Source of the DNA: Bursaphelenchus xylophilus
Lineage: Eukaryota > Nematoda > Chromadorea > Rhabditida > Aphelenchoididae
Assembly (NCBI GenBank): GCA_904066235.2
Contig: CAJFCV020000005.1
Location: 10,039,501-10,103,500, forward strand
Length of the DNA stretch: 64,000 nt
Direction: 5' to 3'
Position 1 is the stretch's first letter, and each line of letters starts with the position of its first letter. A model generated the notes under the pieces. The model was not told the origin of the DNA, searched no databases, and saw only the letters and a list, made by a program, of their open reading frames with translations. Positions 32,808 through 43,750 of this stretch are shown in pieces. A program made the translations under genes and the position numbers.

Positions 32808-35033
32808 TTACTTCGACCATTTGCATCCATTTACACCGAAGGTGGAGACGTACTCGTTGAAGTAGTGCAGATGGTCGTTGATTGAGATGGGGAACATCAT
32901 TTTGTTGCTGCACTTGTTGCTCTCGCCTTCGTCGCAAACCTTGAATGGCGAGTCTTCCTTCTCCATTTTGTTGGCGTACCAAACCTCCGAGCCATGATGG
33001 AAATAATCTTCGAATTTTTGTGGGGGAATATGAGCGACAAGGTCCAGGTTGTGGTTGACTCGGTAGGCAAGCGGGACCTGCAAAATGTAATGTCAACGTT
33101 GTGAAAAGGAATTGTGATTGGCTTGAGAATTTTTTTTATTATACCAGTCTGTCGGGAAAATGATGAGCACTCTGTGGCATCAAAACTCGCATCGCCGCTG
33201 AGAAGATGAATTGCGAAGGTCAAATTACTTCTCAATTCAGCGATGCCATCGGCTCAACGAAATCGCACGGCAACCCATGGAGTCTCCCTCCTCGTTTTGG
33301 CACTTCGCACACCCAGTATCGTTCAAACTCACACGAAATGTCACAACGAAAAAACAACATTTTTGGTTGTTTTTCGATGGAAAAATATTTTTCTCGAAAT
33401 TATTTTATTGCTTTTGTCAGTTGTGACACTTCGTTTGGACGAAACTCAAAAGTGGGCGGGAGACGTTTTTGTTCTACTTCGGTTTGCCGTGCATCGCGAT
33501 CATTATTTTCCTGACGGACTTATCTTAACTATACCACAGGCTGCGTGACATCTGTTATAAAAAAATTGAACACCCTCATACCTAAGGCCTTGATGATCAT
33601 CAGAATTGCCTCAAAAAAGCGGAAACAAGCTCCATCTCTACAACAGACCCTCTTCCCGTAACTCCCAAGAACTTACAGCATTCGGATAGTAGTTGGCGTA
33701 CTCATTGTCTCCAGTCCTTGGCTGCCCGAACGTAATGACCTTCAGCCGCTCTTGTGGGACGTCAAACTGAGCCATGATCTCAGTGGCAGCAATTGAAGCC
33801 ACAGCTCCGCCCAACGAATGACCAGTGATCCAGAACTCGTATTCTGGATATTGTTTCACGGCCTTCGATACGATCTTGTTCAATCCAGTCGTCCACAGCT
33901 GTTCGAAGACGTTGTAGAAGTAGGCGCCAACAGTGCCGTCAATCGCAGCCTCGTGCTTTCGCTTCAAAACCACATGGTTGACTTCCACAACGAGTTGGAG
34001 GAAGCTGTTGGTTCCGCGGAAACTAACGATAATCGATTTGTCTAAAGGTGAGACGGCGACATAGCCAACGCACATTGAGACTTTTTCGTCAGTCTCGCAT
34101 TTGGCAAATACCATACCGAGCACCTGAAAGTAGCTTTTTTTTATTTATTTATTTATTATTGAACGTAACTTCAATTGATTTAAAATTAATTTCAAATGCC
34201 ATATGCTTGAAGTGCATTGTAAACTATGTTAATAGTGACAGTTTGTCGGGAAATTAAAGAGCACAACGTCGCTGTGCCAATCGCGTTGCTGAAGTAGGCA
34301 ATGCAATTTTGCCGCGACACAATTTATTTTCGGGGCGGCGATGTGATTTTTGAAGCGACAGAGTGCTCATTATTTTCCCGACAGCTTGATATTTTAATAT
34401 TTTCGTAAAGTGCATAGACATTTTTTAAAGGTTCATTGTGCAAAACACGTCCATGAGCTTATATACTATCTAATAATATACTACCCAAGGATATGAATAA
34501 CTTGTAATGTCGTTTATGTCTATCCCATGTGATATTCAGATGGTTAACATACATCGCACATTATCTATGCCCTCCAAATTGTTCTAGATTTTTCCATTTT
34601 CAAGTTATCATTTTTCGAGCGTTCTCTGATAAGCTTCTGTGGACGTCAACCGAACGGACCGGGTTTTAAATGCGAACTAAGATCGTACCGTAACGGTTCC
34701 TCGACTCGTTATCGCGTCCCAGACAACCAATTTTCAATTTAAATTAAAAAAAAGTCAAAAAAATTATTGAAATCGTACCTTGGCCTTGCTCAAATTGTTG
34801 TCCAGACATTCTTGTGGGTTATCGGAGTATGCGGCCGCGGCCAAAGGGAACATTTTGTGTCGAGCGAAGGCGTCGGTGTACGGAGCGATGGCTTTCAGGG
34901 TCTTGTTAAATACTGGTAGCTTCCGGTGAGCAGGCTCAAGTTTTACGTCGCCAAGTGGTAATATGTTGACTTGAGACACTGGCGAAGGGAAAACCAAGGG
35001 TGAAATGGATAATAGGATTACGGCAGCCAACAT
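32808..35033 (-). CDS. Secreted class 3 (fungal-type) lipase (323 aa)
   Basis: Alpha/beta-hydrolase expected to act on acylglycerols outside the cell or in a lysosome-like compartment. Exons on the minus strand are 35033-34779, 34123-33677 and 33077-32808 (972 nt, all phase 0). Signal peptide at the N-terminus (MLAAVILLSISPLVFPSP). The oxyanion strand VSFRGT precedes the nucleophile elbow GHSLGG (Ser 188). Exon 3 carries the likely catalytic Asp in NLDLVAHIPP (Asp 246) and the likely His in HHGSEVWY (His 262), so the Ser-Asp-His triad is complete. Cysteines at the C-terminus fit disulfides of the nematode subgroup. Both introns contain family-1 MITEs. It is tail-to-tail with the acid phosphatase, 142 bp apart. 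Confidence 0.92.
33143..33523. mobile_element. Family-1 MITE, copy 19 with inserted repeat
   Basis: Ends CAGTCTGTCGGGAAAATGAT and TTATTTTCCTGACGGACTTA. At 381 bp it is more than twice the usual length, because about 33260-33480 is filled by a repeat (family 3) also present, on the opposite strand, at about 36440-36660. In intron 2 of the lipase. Confidence 0.75.
34236..34390. mobile_element. Family-1 MITE, copy 20 (GAGC subtype)
   Basis: ACAGTTTGTCGGGAAATTAA and inverted partner ending TTTTCCCGACAGCTTGAT. In intron 1 of the lipase. Confidence 0.8.
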
Positions 35034-35257
35034 ATTGGAGGATTAACTAAAAATTGAACCTTTTTTTATAGTTACAGTATACATTTGAGCAAAAATTTGT
35101 GGCGTCAATCACGAAGAATGGTATAGCCTTACAAAAAACAGTGGAAGGCTATAACTTCCGGCGGAGGCGGCGCAGAGACTTCGTATTTGAAATATGTATT
35201 TTTAAAAGACATTAAAGACATAGTACCACTCTGGCGGGACTAACAACGGAAAAAAAG

Positions 35258-35648
35258 TCCCCTGTGTGACGCTGAAATTTTCTTTATTCAACTTCTGAAA
35301 GTCTTGAGCTTTATAGGCCAAGATATTCAGCGATCTTTGCGCGCAAAAGAGCAAGCGAAACGCGGAGAGCGGTCAGAGAAAGAACACTTTTCGGTCATAT
35401 CCTTGACAGTTTCGCGCAAGAAAAAAAATGTTTTTTCTGAGCCCTGCCGTCTACAGTAGAAATAGATTTGAAGTTTACGAAGTGAAAATTTGCAATATAG
35501 GTGCTATATTTTTGCCGAATTTCGACTTAAAAATCTCGTTGGTTTCCACACAGCGCAAACTAAAAGTCATGCATCTTATAGATGTATTATTAATTGGTCC
35601 CAAGTTTCATCAAAATCTAAGCGTCACACTTGAAGCATCTCTGTAAGA
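35258..35648. mobile_element. Family-2 MITE, near-complete copy
   Basis: Left end includes CCCCTGTGTGACGCTGAAAT and the right end reads GCGTCACACTTGAAGCATCT before GTAAG, roughly an inverted complement. The interior has CGGAGAGCGGTCAGAGAAAG and AATCTCGTTGG as in the other copies. Upstream of the lipase. Confidence 0.7.
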
Positions 35649-36188
35649 TAATCAACAGAAAGTATAAATCACTGATGTCACAAAAAGCACTAAAAATCAC
35701 TTTTACATCCACGGAACACTCCAACATTTACTATCACTCCGCCGACCTCCCAACCGCCGCAATACTTTTTCATATTGCTAATCCCTTCTGTTTATAAATG
35801 ATTTGCCCCCAAAATAGAAGGGCCTGTATCATTTCCGCAACTGATAAGCGGCTCCGAGGGCTAATTGACACTTACGCACGAACCGAGAAAAATGCTTGCA
35901 ATTCAGCGAAGATCATTTAAGTGTCCGTAAAAATGTACCCAACACGTTGGTCGGTGCGTCTGGTCTTGATAACAATAGTACGAATGGATCATGTAGTTTT
36001 GAGCAACATGCGAAAAAAAAGAATTTAATCTTGAAATTTTTTTTTCTTGACGAAATTTCAGATCGAAATTACAATTCTGAGCACAAAGTTGATTTCTAAA
36101 TTAATTTTCGGACTATCCCATTTTTGCTCGTACGTGTAAACAATGATGTCGCATCAAAAACGCTTGAAAATTGTCTTTTGAGTAATAT

Positions 36189-36341
36189 GACTATGTCGGG
36201 AAATAATGAGCACAAGTTGCTGCGCCGATCATGTCGCTGAAGTTACAAGAAATTTAATTTTTGCCGCGGCACAATTTATTTTCTCGGCGGTGAAGCGATT
36301 TTCGATGCGTCAGAGTGTTTAGCATTCTTCCGACAGAGTCT
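36189..36341. mobile_element. Family-1 MITE, copy 21 (GAGC subtype)
   Basis: TGACTATGTCGGGAAATAAT and inverted partner ending CTTCCGACAGAGTC; both ends degraded. Confidence 0.65.
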
Positions 36342-36860
36342 TGGAAGAGCCAAAAAATCTTTAGTGCACCGCCGCGCAAAAACCTTGTCGCAACTTTTCG
36401 AACGAAGACGAGTAAAAACGGTGCATTGCGACCCACGGCAAACCGAAATAGAACAAAAATGTCTTCCACTTTTGAGTTTCGTCCAAACGAGGTGTCACAA
36501 CTGACAAAAGCAATAAAATTTCGAGAAAAATGTTTTTCCATCGAAAAACCACACAAAAAATTCGGTTGTGACATTTCGTGTGAATTTGACCGATACTGTG
36601 TGTGCGAAGTGCCAAACCGAGGAGGTAGACTCGCTGGGTTGCCGTACGACCTCACACACATCGAAGTGGACTTTTCCAAGCAGGGTAAAAAATGCTTCTG
36701 TCGCATGAATGAGACTGCACCGTGCCGGGTTTTTGTCGTACGACGCCAAGTTGTAATGTCGAACGGACGCGGCCGCACAAACACTGTCAAGACTTCTAGT
36801 AGTGCAGCAAAGTGTGAAAGCACTTGCAGAGACGATCATCTTTATGCAATTTCCAAATAG
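36315..36860 (+). repeat. Family-3 repeat with a 181-codon ORF
   Basis: An open frame spans this interval, but its central part (about 36440-36660) is shared, inverted, with the insert in the MITE at 33143-33523. The ORF is therefore carried by an interspersed repeat and begins inside a MITE end. The predicted product has several Cys and the stretch FEFRPNEVSQLTKAIKFRE; no known domain is recognised. Confidence 0.5.
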
Positions 36861-37249
36861 GAACTATAAATCTGTTTATTAGGTCGCTCCGACCGTTCTC
36901 TTATGCCGCATTTTTTATCTGTTGCAGTTTCAAGCCGCACGCCATACTCGTCGATGGAAATTACAACTGAGTTATCAGCAGAGAACTTGCCTTTGGGCTG
37001 CTTCTTCTCATTTAAAAACAAAATACATATTAAACAAATAATTCGGTTGTTGAGAGACATCTTCGATCACGTGGGAGAATGTCAGGCTATGCGGTTTCGA
37101 AAGGGTACTGTCTATCAGTCAAATGACTAGAAAACAGCGTTTACAACTCCTCTGATAACATTTCGCATACCAGGCAATGACGAACATTCGTTTTTATAGG
37201 AAGCATTGTGGGGCTTCCACAGGTTTAAAAAAAGATAATGGCGATGACA

Positions 37250-37640
37250 AAACCAGGAATTTGAACTAACAACGGAAGCACCCTAAGTGCAACGTTCATA
37301 CTTTCTTTCAATTTTGCACGTACTTCAAAGTCTGAAAATTCTGAAAGTTTTAGCTCGCGCTTTGTACCGTAGATTTAACGATCATCGCCGAGAGAGTATG
37401 CGGAGAGCGGGCAGAAAGAAAAACTCTTTTTGGGCATTAGTTTCGTGCGGAATAGATTGATTTTTTTATGAAAACTACGCTCGTAAATAGTCGGGAAGCC
37501 ATTCATGCCAAAATCCGCAAAATAGTGTTACAAAGTTTCAATTTTTCGACTTAAAGATCACAGCCGGCTCGAGCTTTCTAGGTCTAGATCAGTTAAACAA
37601 TAACAGAGTAGCACGCTATGCCAGTTACAAGCAATCAAAT
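37250..37640. repeat. Family-2 repeat copy, degraded
   Basis: Contains CTAAGTGCAACGTTCATAC, AGTTTTAGCTCGCGCTTTG and TGCGGAGAGCGGGCAGAAAG. The right terminus is not clear. Confidence 0.6.
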
Positions 37641-37746
37641 TTCCAAAAAAAATAAAGAAAATTTTGTACAAAAAGGCAAGCTGTCCGGGCTCAACAGCCA
37701 GACCACGGATGCAGCCAAACCATATTTAGGCCCAGTCCGCCGCATA

Positions 37747-38063
37747 TAAAGGTGGTCATATAAGATCTCGGAATTTTTTTCCCAAATCGCGATTTTCGGT
37801 GCATAAAAAAAAGTCGACGCCCAAATCGAAAAATTGGAGTCAACTTAATTTTTTCATCACCGAATTCCGAAATGCGATGCTGACTTAAGACTTTGTGCAC
37901 TGATTTCGAAAAACTTAGGAAAATTTACAGAATTTCAGAATTCGGTGCATAGAAAAAAATAAGTCGACGCCAATTTTTCGATTTGGGCGTCGACTTTTTT
38001 GTGCACCGAAAATCGCGATTTGGGAAAAAAAATTCCGAGATCTTATATGACCACCTTTATATC
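37747..38063. mobile_element. Fold-back element, short copy
   Basis: Termini AAAGGTGGTCATATAAGATC and its complement, as at 16110-17083, but only about 317 bp long. The arms share CCCAAATCGCGATTTTCGGT and AAAAAGTCGACGCCCAAATC with the long copy. Confidence 0.85.
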
Positions 38064-38840
38064 CCTCTATATTTGCCACGGACCAACAACAGCAACAAAA
38101 GTAAAGATAATTATCTTTTACAAATTGTGCCGCGCCTTTTATATGTTGTGCCTACAGTAGCCAACAACATCAGTGACAGACCGGAGAGACACAAATTGTA
38201 GTACGAAACTTTTTATTCGTCATATGATGGCCTCATTGTAACCAATCATTTTTAAAAGGCTTGTCTAAAAGTTACAAAATTTACGTAAATCATCGCCACA
38301 TCTCACAAAATACAATACAAAGTTTGACTCAAAATCTCGCAAGGAAAATTTTTGTAGTCTGATTGTAAGATACAGGAGCGGCACTCTGAAAATTGGAACG
38401 TCCTTGATCAAAAAGTTAAAAGTGGCTATAGAGACTAGTCGTTGAGCTACAGTAACCCATCCATTAAAACCTCCGTCCTCTTCTTTTAACCTCTTGAACT
38501 TGCCTTCCATCCTTCATGACCCAAATTTATATAGCCTGTTGATAACGCCGGGTATTTTATTGACCTGCGGAATGCAATTACTCCACACCAAGAACACGCT
38601 CTTTGTCCTTCTTTATTGACCAGAAAGTTAATAGAATCCCGTGGAGTGTGATGATAATTGAAATTTTACGACTTGAGGAACGCCGAGGACAGGGTTTTTT
38701 GCAGAGTTATCAATGATTGCCATTTAGGTGCGAAGGGCTGATTAAAGATTACGAAGGAGAAGAGGTGTCATAAAATCTGAACATACAACTTTTAGAGTAC
38801 TGTAGTTAAGAGAGACCATGAGAAACAGAGGTATTTTGTT

Positions 38841-38970
38841 TATCAGTCTGTCGGAAAATTAATGTGTATTTGTCGCAGCAAATTTTCCTTTGCCAGGTTC
38901 CCAGCAGGGGCTAGCTGTCGGAAAAAGCAATGATCGTTACATATCCACATTTTTTTCCGGTAGACTGATC
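38841..38970. mobile_element. Family-1 MITE, copy 22
   Basis: TATCAGTCTGTCGGAAAATT and inverted partner ending TTTTTCCGGTAGACTGAT. Intergenic. Confidence 0.8.
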
Positions 38971-39034
38971 TTTGGTCAGTAGATTTTGCTGTTGTCATCT
39001 TGTTAGCTTGGCGTGGTTAAAGAACGGCTCAATT

Positions 39035-39835
39035 CTTGTTGGCGCTAACAAGGGAAGTCACTTTTTTCGCAGACGGACTTCGGAACGGGACCTACTAGGT
39101 TTCAAACCTGAAGCGTCTACGATCATACAACTGATTTCCAAAAGTGTTTACGGGGCTTCTCGGCCGAGAAAATCGACCACAAAGTTTAGCCGAAATGAGC
39201 GAATAGCCTCCTCAAAAGAAACAGCTTATTTCATCTGCAGTGGTGGCCGAGTGGTCAGCGCGCTCGCTTTTGCGCCAGAAGAGGCGGGTTCGATCCCTTG
39301 CGCAGTTTATTTTCTTTTTTGGTTCGTAAATATTGATTTGGTATGTAAACATAAAATGTATACACTTTTGTAATTTTTTACAGTAATTTAAACATATTTA
39401 AATTCAAAGCTGAATGTTCATGAATATTGTAAAGTCAAAACAGGGCTGGGTTGATGAAGATATACTTTCTAAATTTGTGTTTTATTAAAAATTGCTAATA
39501 ATTAGGATATGTGATGTTAACGGCATCTCTCTATTTGATTCAATTGTCAAAAGAAATGCATCCGCAGACGACCGAAGTCGAACTCACGTCTTCTGGCGCA
39601 AAAAGCGAGCGCGCTGACCACTCGGCCACCAATGCAGATGAAATAAGCTGTTTCTTTTGAGGAGGCTATTCGCTCATTTCGGCTAAACTTTGTGGTCGAT
39701 TTTCTCGGCCGAGAAGCCCCGTAAACACTTTTGGAAATCAGTTTTATGATCGCAGATGCTTCACGTTTGAAACCTACTAGGTGCCGTTCCAAAGTCCGTC
39801 TGCGAAAAAAGTGACTTCCCTTGTAAGGATCAACA
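39035..39835. repeat. Inverted pair of tRNA-like repeats
   Basis: About 39035-39315 and 39560-39835 are inverted copies around a 250-bp AT-rich spacer. Each arm contains a tRNA-like segment with a Pol III A-box-like TGGCCGAGTGG (plus strand 39243-39253; minus strand 39628-39618). The plus copy also has a B-box-like GGTTCGATCCC (39287-39297); in the minus copy this is changed to GAGTTCGACTTC. The A box resembles that of tRNA-Ser/Leu, but the T stem does not pair well, so these are tRNA-derived repeats and not functional tRNA genes. Confidence 0.65.
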
Positions 39836-40081
39836 AATTAACTCCACATAGAGCGTTGTGGATGAAGTTTTTTAAATATACACAGTTTTTCGAGACTCTC
39901 TTTTTTGAATTTTATTATTATTATATGTGCTTTACTATGTTAATCCCATGAACAGACCTGAAAATAAATCGCGGCTACCGGATACAGTCTTTATAGAGCA
40001 GACACCCGATTTTTGAAGGTCGGGGTTGAAAGAATAGGGGTTGTTTTTAACATATAAATTTTAGGAATTTGAGATGTTGTG

Positions 40082-40228
40082 TCAGCCTGTCGGAAAATAA
40101 CGAGAACAATTCCGATTGCGTCGCTGAAGTGAAAAGTTATTTTATTTTACCGCGACGCAGTTTATTTTCTCGGCAGCGATGTGAATTTCGTTGCGATGTT
40201 GCGCTCATTATTTTCCCGACAGACTTAT
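40082..40228. mobile_element. Family-1 MITE, copy 23 (GAGC subtype)
   Basis: TCAGCCTGTCGGAAAATAAC and inverted partner ending TTTTCCCGACAGACTTATA. It ends about 130 bp before the start of the next gene. Confidence 0.8.
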
Positions 40229-40361
40229 AAGTTTTGTGATGACTTTAAAGTGCATTTTGCTACCCTTTTTACCTCTTATCTTGGAAGTCTTGTTGAAATT
40301 TCGCGTTTTTCTTGCTTATCAGTTTTATGCAAATTTGTTGAAACCTTCCATTTTCCAGATC

Positions 40362-40904
40362 ATGAGAAGAGCCGCCTCATCTTTCCGCCAATCTCAGAAA
40401 TCTCTGTCCAAGTTGTTGAAGAGAGATCGGTCGAGTCATTCGGAATCGTCAAACAAATCCTCGGAGTTGACGACCAGCGCCTCTTCCCCGCAGCTGGAAC
40501 GAACTTTGACCCTGCAAAGTTCGAGAGATTCTCCGATACATGCATCGGAACCAAATCTCCAATATTGTCCTCCATCGACCCCTGCCAGAATAAAGCCGCG
40601 AGGATTCTGGAGCAGTGTTGGCAAGAGTTTGAACAGATTTGCTTGCAAAATCTTTGGCCGCTCGATTTGTCATTTCTTATGTGGAAAGAAGAAGTCGTAT
40701 GCCGTGGCTTATGCCACCCCAATGTCTGCGGGGAGTTCGAGGAGGAAATCAGAGGAGTTAAAATTGCCGACAGTTCCACACTGGATGACAGTGTCGAGCG
40801 AGAAGACCAGTATGCTCAAGTGGACGTTGCTGAGGCAAGCGCAAGGGGTGAAGAGCAAAACATTGAAAGCTGTCGGCGTAACAAGGCGGTTGAGCATGTT
40901 TTAG
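40362..40904 (+). CDS. Ser/Lys-rich hypothetical protein (180 aa)
   Basis: The start at 40362 lies three bases after a strong TTTTCCAG acceptor, as expected for a trans-spliced or 5'-UTR-spliced mRNA. The protein begins MRRAASSFRQSQKSLSK, is Ser/Arg/Lys-rich and probably disordered to about residue 95, then has a Cys/aromatic stretch (GFWSSVGKSLNRFACKIF) and a basic tail. No known domain is recognised. A second plus-strand frame is also open (256 codons, 40181-40951) and overlaps completely; it is acidic and Cys-containing and starts inside the MITE. The first frame is preferred because of the acceptor-start arrangement. Two family-1 MITEs flank the gene closely. Confidence 0.5.
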   Translation: MRRAASSFRQSQKSLSKLLKRDRSSHSESSNKSSELTTSASSPQLERTLTLQSSRDSPIHASEPNLQYCPPSTPARIKPRGFWSSVGKSLNRFACKIFGRSICHFLCGKKKSYAVAYATPMSAGSSRRKSEELKLPTVPHWMTVSSEKTSMLKWTLLRQAQGVKSKTLKAVGVTRRLSMF

Positions 40905-40986
40905 AGATAGCAGTGTCTATGCAGAAAAGTTTGGGCCGTTCTGAAGTTTGAAGGTTTGATTGCCATGTAAAGTAGTCTAAGATTAC

Positions 40987-41154
40987 TATACGTCTGTCGG
41001 GAAAATAGTGCGCGCTCTGTCGCATCGAAAATCGCAATCGCCGCCGAGAAAAAAACTGTGTCGTAGATAAGTTTACTTTCTCAAAATGCTTTTCACTTCA
41101 GCAACGCGATTGGCGCAGCAAAATTGTGCTCATTATTTTCCCGACAGACGGATA
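40987..41154. mobile_element. Family-1 MITE, copy 24 (GAGC subtype)
   Basis: TACGTCTGTCGGGAAAATAG and inverted partner ending TTTTCCCGACAGACGGATA. About 80 bp after the stop of the preceding gene. Confidence 0.85.
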
Positions 41155-41879
41155 TAATATTATAATTTTCATAAAATGCATGGGCAAAACCCTGCGCAAT
41201 GAGTCGCGGTACTTGTTACACAAGGTTTGGTCTGGAACACCCTTGTTGTTATGCAGATGTAGTCAAAGTTTGCCATTTCCTAGATGAAAGCGCTCTATTT
41301 TCCCAACATATTTTTTTGATTTTCAAATGTGCGAAGACTTTTTCGACATCTGCACAGGGAGTAACTCAAAAGAGTAGATTCTTTATTGTAATCCAAATGA
41401 ATTTTTCTAATAATATATATTTCTTTCTTCGTACTCCCTCTTCTGTTTTGTACTTACATTTGCTATATATATGTGTATATTTCCCTTTGAAATTGCACAT
41501 ATGTCCTTGTAAATTGTAACTTCTCACCTTTTCTATATTGAATCCCTGTTACAGTTATTTGTACATATCCTACGCAATGTGTCCTATAAATCGAATAAAA
41601 TTTCCCACAATTTCTCCGATTATAAAAGCGGCAAAAACCTATTGCCCTTACGATGGCCTGGAACAATAAAACACGGGTTTTTATACGTTTTACGGGCGTT
41701 ATAAACAATGGCTCATATCCTTTTTTGAGGCAAGACTCGGTGCAAGGTTGAAGGGTTGGAACGGAAAATATTAGGGGTGTGTTGATCAGACGGATATGAG
41801 AAAATTTTGATTTTTTTGATTTTATGGGTGTATGGAGCTGGGAATTCAGATACCAGCACCATTATAGACTTGGCATCCA

Positions 41880-42165
41880 GACTTCCTGGAGGCTAAGTCT
41901 GTAATATTATAATAGGAGAACCATGCCTAGTGCAACGCTTAGATTTTTTATTGTTATAATTTTGCCCATACATACATACGCCTTAATAATCCCTAAAAAT
42001 TTTATCTCACGCCTTGCAGGCGCAGCCGAGATGTTATGTAAGAGATCATTGCTGTCAAGGGATCCGGAACCTTGTCTATATCTTCAAAAACCCAATTTTA
42101 ATTTGTGTCAAGTTTATCTTAAAATATGAGTGTCAATTTCGAGGACCTCCCTTGTAAGGATAAAA
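41880..42165. repeat. Family-2 repeat copy, degraded
   Basis: Includes CTAGTGCAACGCTTAGATTT, GGCGCAGCCGAGATGTTA and the right end GTGTCAATTTCGAGGACCTC followed by CCTTGTAAGG. Confidence 0.55.
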
Positions 42166-42475
42166 CGTTTGAATGTTCGTCATCGGTGACGTCGTGAGAA
42201 TCAGCTGTCTTCCATAGCTCCAAGTTATTGTGTAGAAATCGAAACATTAAAATGGTTTATTTATAGTAGTGCTTATGTATTACCCAGCACCACTGCAAAA
42301 AAGACAATTCTAAATTTGCAATTTTATGATCACACCTCTATATTTCCCAAGCCCATTATTTTCGAAGGAACGTTTGCGAATATGTTTAATGCACCGCTTT
42401 GCATAACTCGATAAACATTAAGTCATCGCCTCTTGCAATTATTACTCAATCGAGTTTTAACAGGAAAGGAATCAG

Positions 42476-43750
42476 GAATCCATTTGCAAAGGAAAAGCTC
42501 GAATTGCGACGTTCACATTTTGATGAAACTTGACGCAATTTTACAGAGATTCAACTTGTGCGAGACTCTTACTTGCGCTTTGCGGAAAAGATTTAGATTT
42601 TTCGATTGAATATTGGGGAATATTTATTGTTTCTTTAGAATATTCTTAAGGAAAAATTAAGCTTTTTTAAATGCCAATTTTTTTTTTCAAAATGGCAGGT
42701 ATTTCCAAAAAATATTTTTTTCTATTTTCTGCTCCCCGAGAGCTGCGTAGTCTCTCGCTGCACCTGCAATGAAGCTAGAGGTGGCAATCGGGCTGGGCCG
42801 GCCCGGCCCGGCCCGGCCGGGCCCGGTGATTGGGCCGGGCCGGGCCGGGTCTGAGCAGATTTAAAAAAGCCCTGGGCCGGCCTGACCGCTTCGGCCCGCG
42901 GGCCGGGCCGACGCTTTCGGCCCGGCCCGGCCCGGAAGGTAGATAAGTAAAAACTTTTTAATGCTAACCCAGCAAAATAAAGCACAAATGCTTTATAGAA
43001 TGGATGGAAATTAGATTAAACCTTTCTTGACTTATACGCTTTTTACTACTTTTTAAAATTATGTATATGTATATGTAACTTATTATGTATATGTAAAATC
43101 CCACCCAAATATGCAAGGGTCGGGCAAAAATCTTCGAATTTTTTATGATAAATTTAAAAATTTCACTGTACTTTTGATTCCTTGATGTAAATGAAAGTGT
43201 TTAAACATTTTTTGGTTAACCATGTACCTTATAACGTCCATACTTTTATATAGCTAACTTCCTATAGGATTTAAAAATTTAACACAATCCAACTTTTTGG
43301 CTAACGCTGGGGGAAGTTCAGACCATTCCCTTGTAGGTTTTAGCTACCTGTACGGATGTTCCAGTCATCCGACTAGACTTTTCAATTTCGCGCAGACACA
43401 CGTAAAAACCTTCTGGAAAGCATAAGAACTTCCAGTAGAAAGTGCAAAGACTTTCATCCAACTTTTCTGTATTAGCGGGCCAAACCGGGCCGGGCCGGCC
43501 TGGGCTTTCATCGGGCCGGGCCGGGCCGGGCCTGAGCAAATTTGGAAAAGCCCTGGGCCGGCCTGGTCACTTCGGCCCGCGGGCCGGGCCGCAAAAATCG
43601 GCCCGGCCCAGCCCGATTGCCACCTCTAAATGAAGCTAAAATTTTCAAAAATTGTCATTTCACCTATACCCAACGTATATGCAAAATTTTGAGAAGATTT
43701 GAGCATCATACTTGGGGTTTTTGTTTGCCAAATTTTCATTAAACATCTTG
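42476..43750. repeat. Family-2 copy split by the hAT element
   Basis: Left part to 42775 (GCGACGTTCACATTTTGATG) and right part from 43637 (AGATTTGAGCATCATACTTG) read as one family-2 copy interrupted by the GC-rich hAT element and its target duplication. Confidence 0.6.
42776..43628. mobile_element. Non-autonomous hAT-type element (853 bp)
   Basis: Terminal inverted repeats TAGAGGTGGCAATCGGGC and the exact complement at the right end. It is flanked by a perfect 8-bp target duplication AATGAAGC (42768-42775 and 43629-43636), diagnostic for hAT elements. Both subterminal regions are runs of GGCCGGGCC-type repeats, a sharp GC contrast with the surroundings. No transposase is encoded. Confidence 0.9.

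Larger units (their letters stand above)
35034..40081. other. Repeat-rich region without a supported gene
   Basis: Holds family-2 copies (35258-35648 and 37250-37640), family-1 copies (36189-36341, 38841-38970), the family-3 ORF-bearing repeat (36315-36860), the short fold-back element (37747-38063) and the tRNA-like inverted pair (39035-39835). A minus-strand ORF at 36842-37060 (VVISIDEYGVRLET region) faintly recalls a PTB-domain strand, but no partner exons were found. Confidence 0.5.

Noticed and set aside
36842..37060. 72-codon minus-strand ORF with a PTB-like strand (VVISIDEYGVRLET)
   Set aside because: Too short for a PTB domain, no partner exons found, and it borders repeats; the resemblance may be chance.
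38265..38510. 81-codon minus-strand ORF just after a TATATAAA box (about 38524-38532)
   Set aside because: The ATG is only about 15 bp from the TATA box, upstream of where transcription would start. No signal peptide or domain is seen.
39240..39312. Functional tRNA gene
   Set aside because: A and B boxes are present, but the T stem and acceptor stem do not pair and the anticodon arm cannot be placed with confidence.
40181..40951. 256-codon frame as the main product
   Set aside because: Its start lies within a MITE terminus and it lacks the acceptor-plus-ATG arrangement of the alternative frame. Kept only as a finding.
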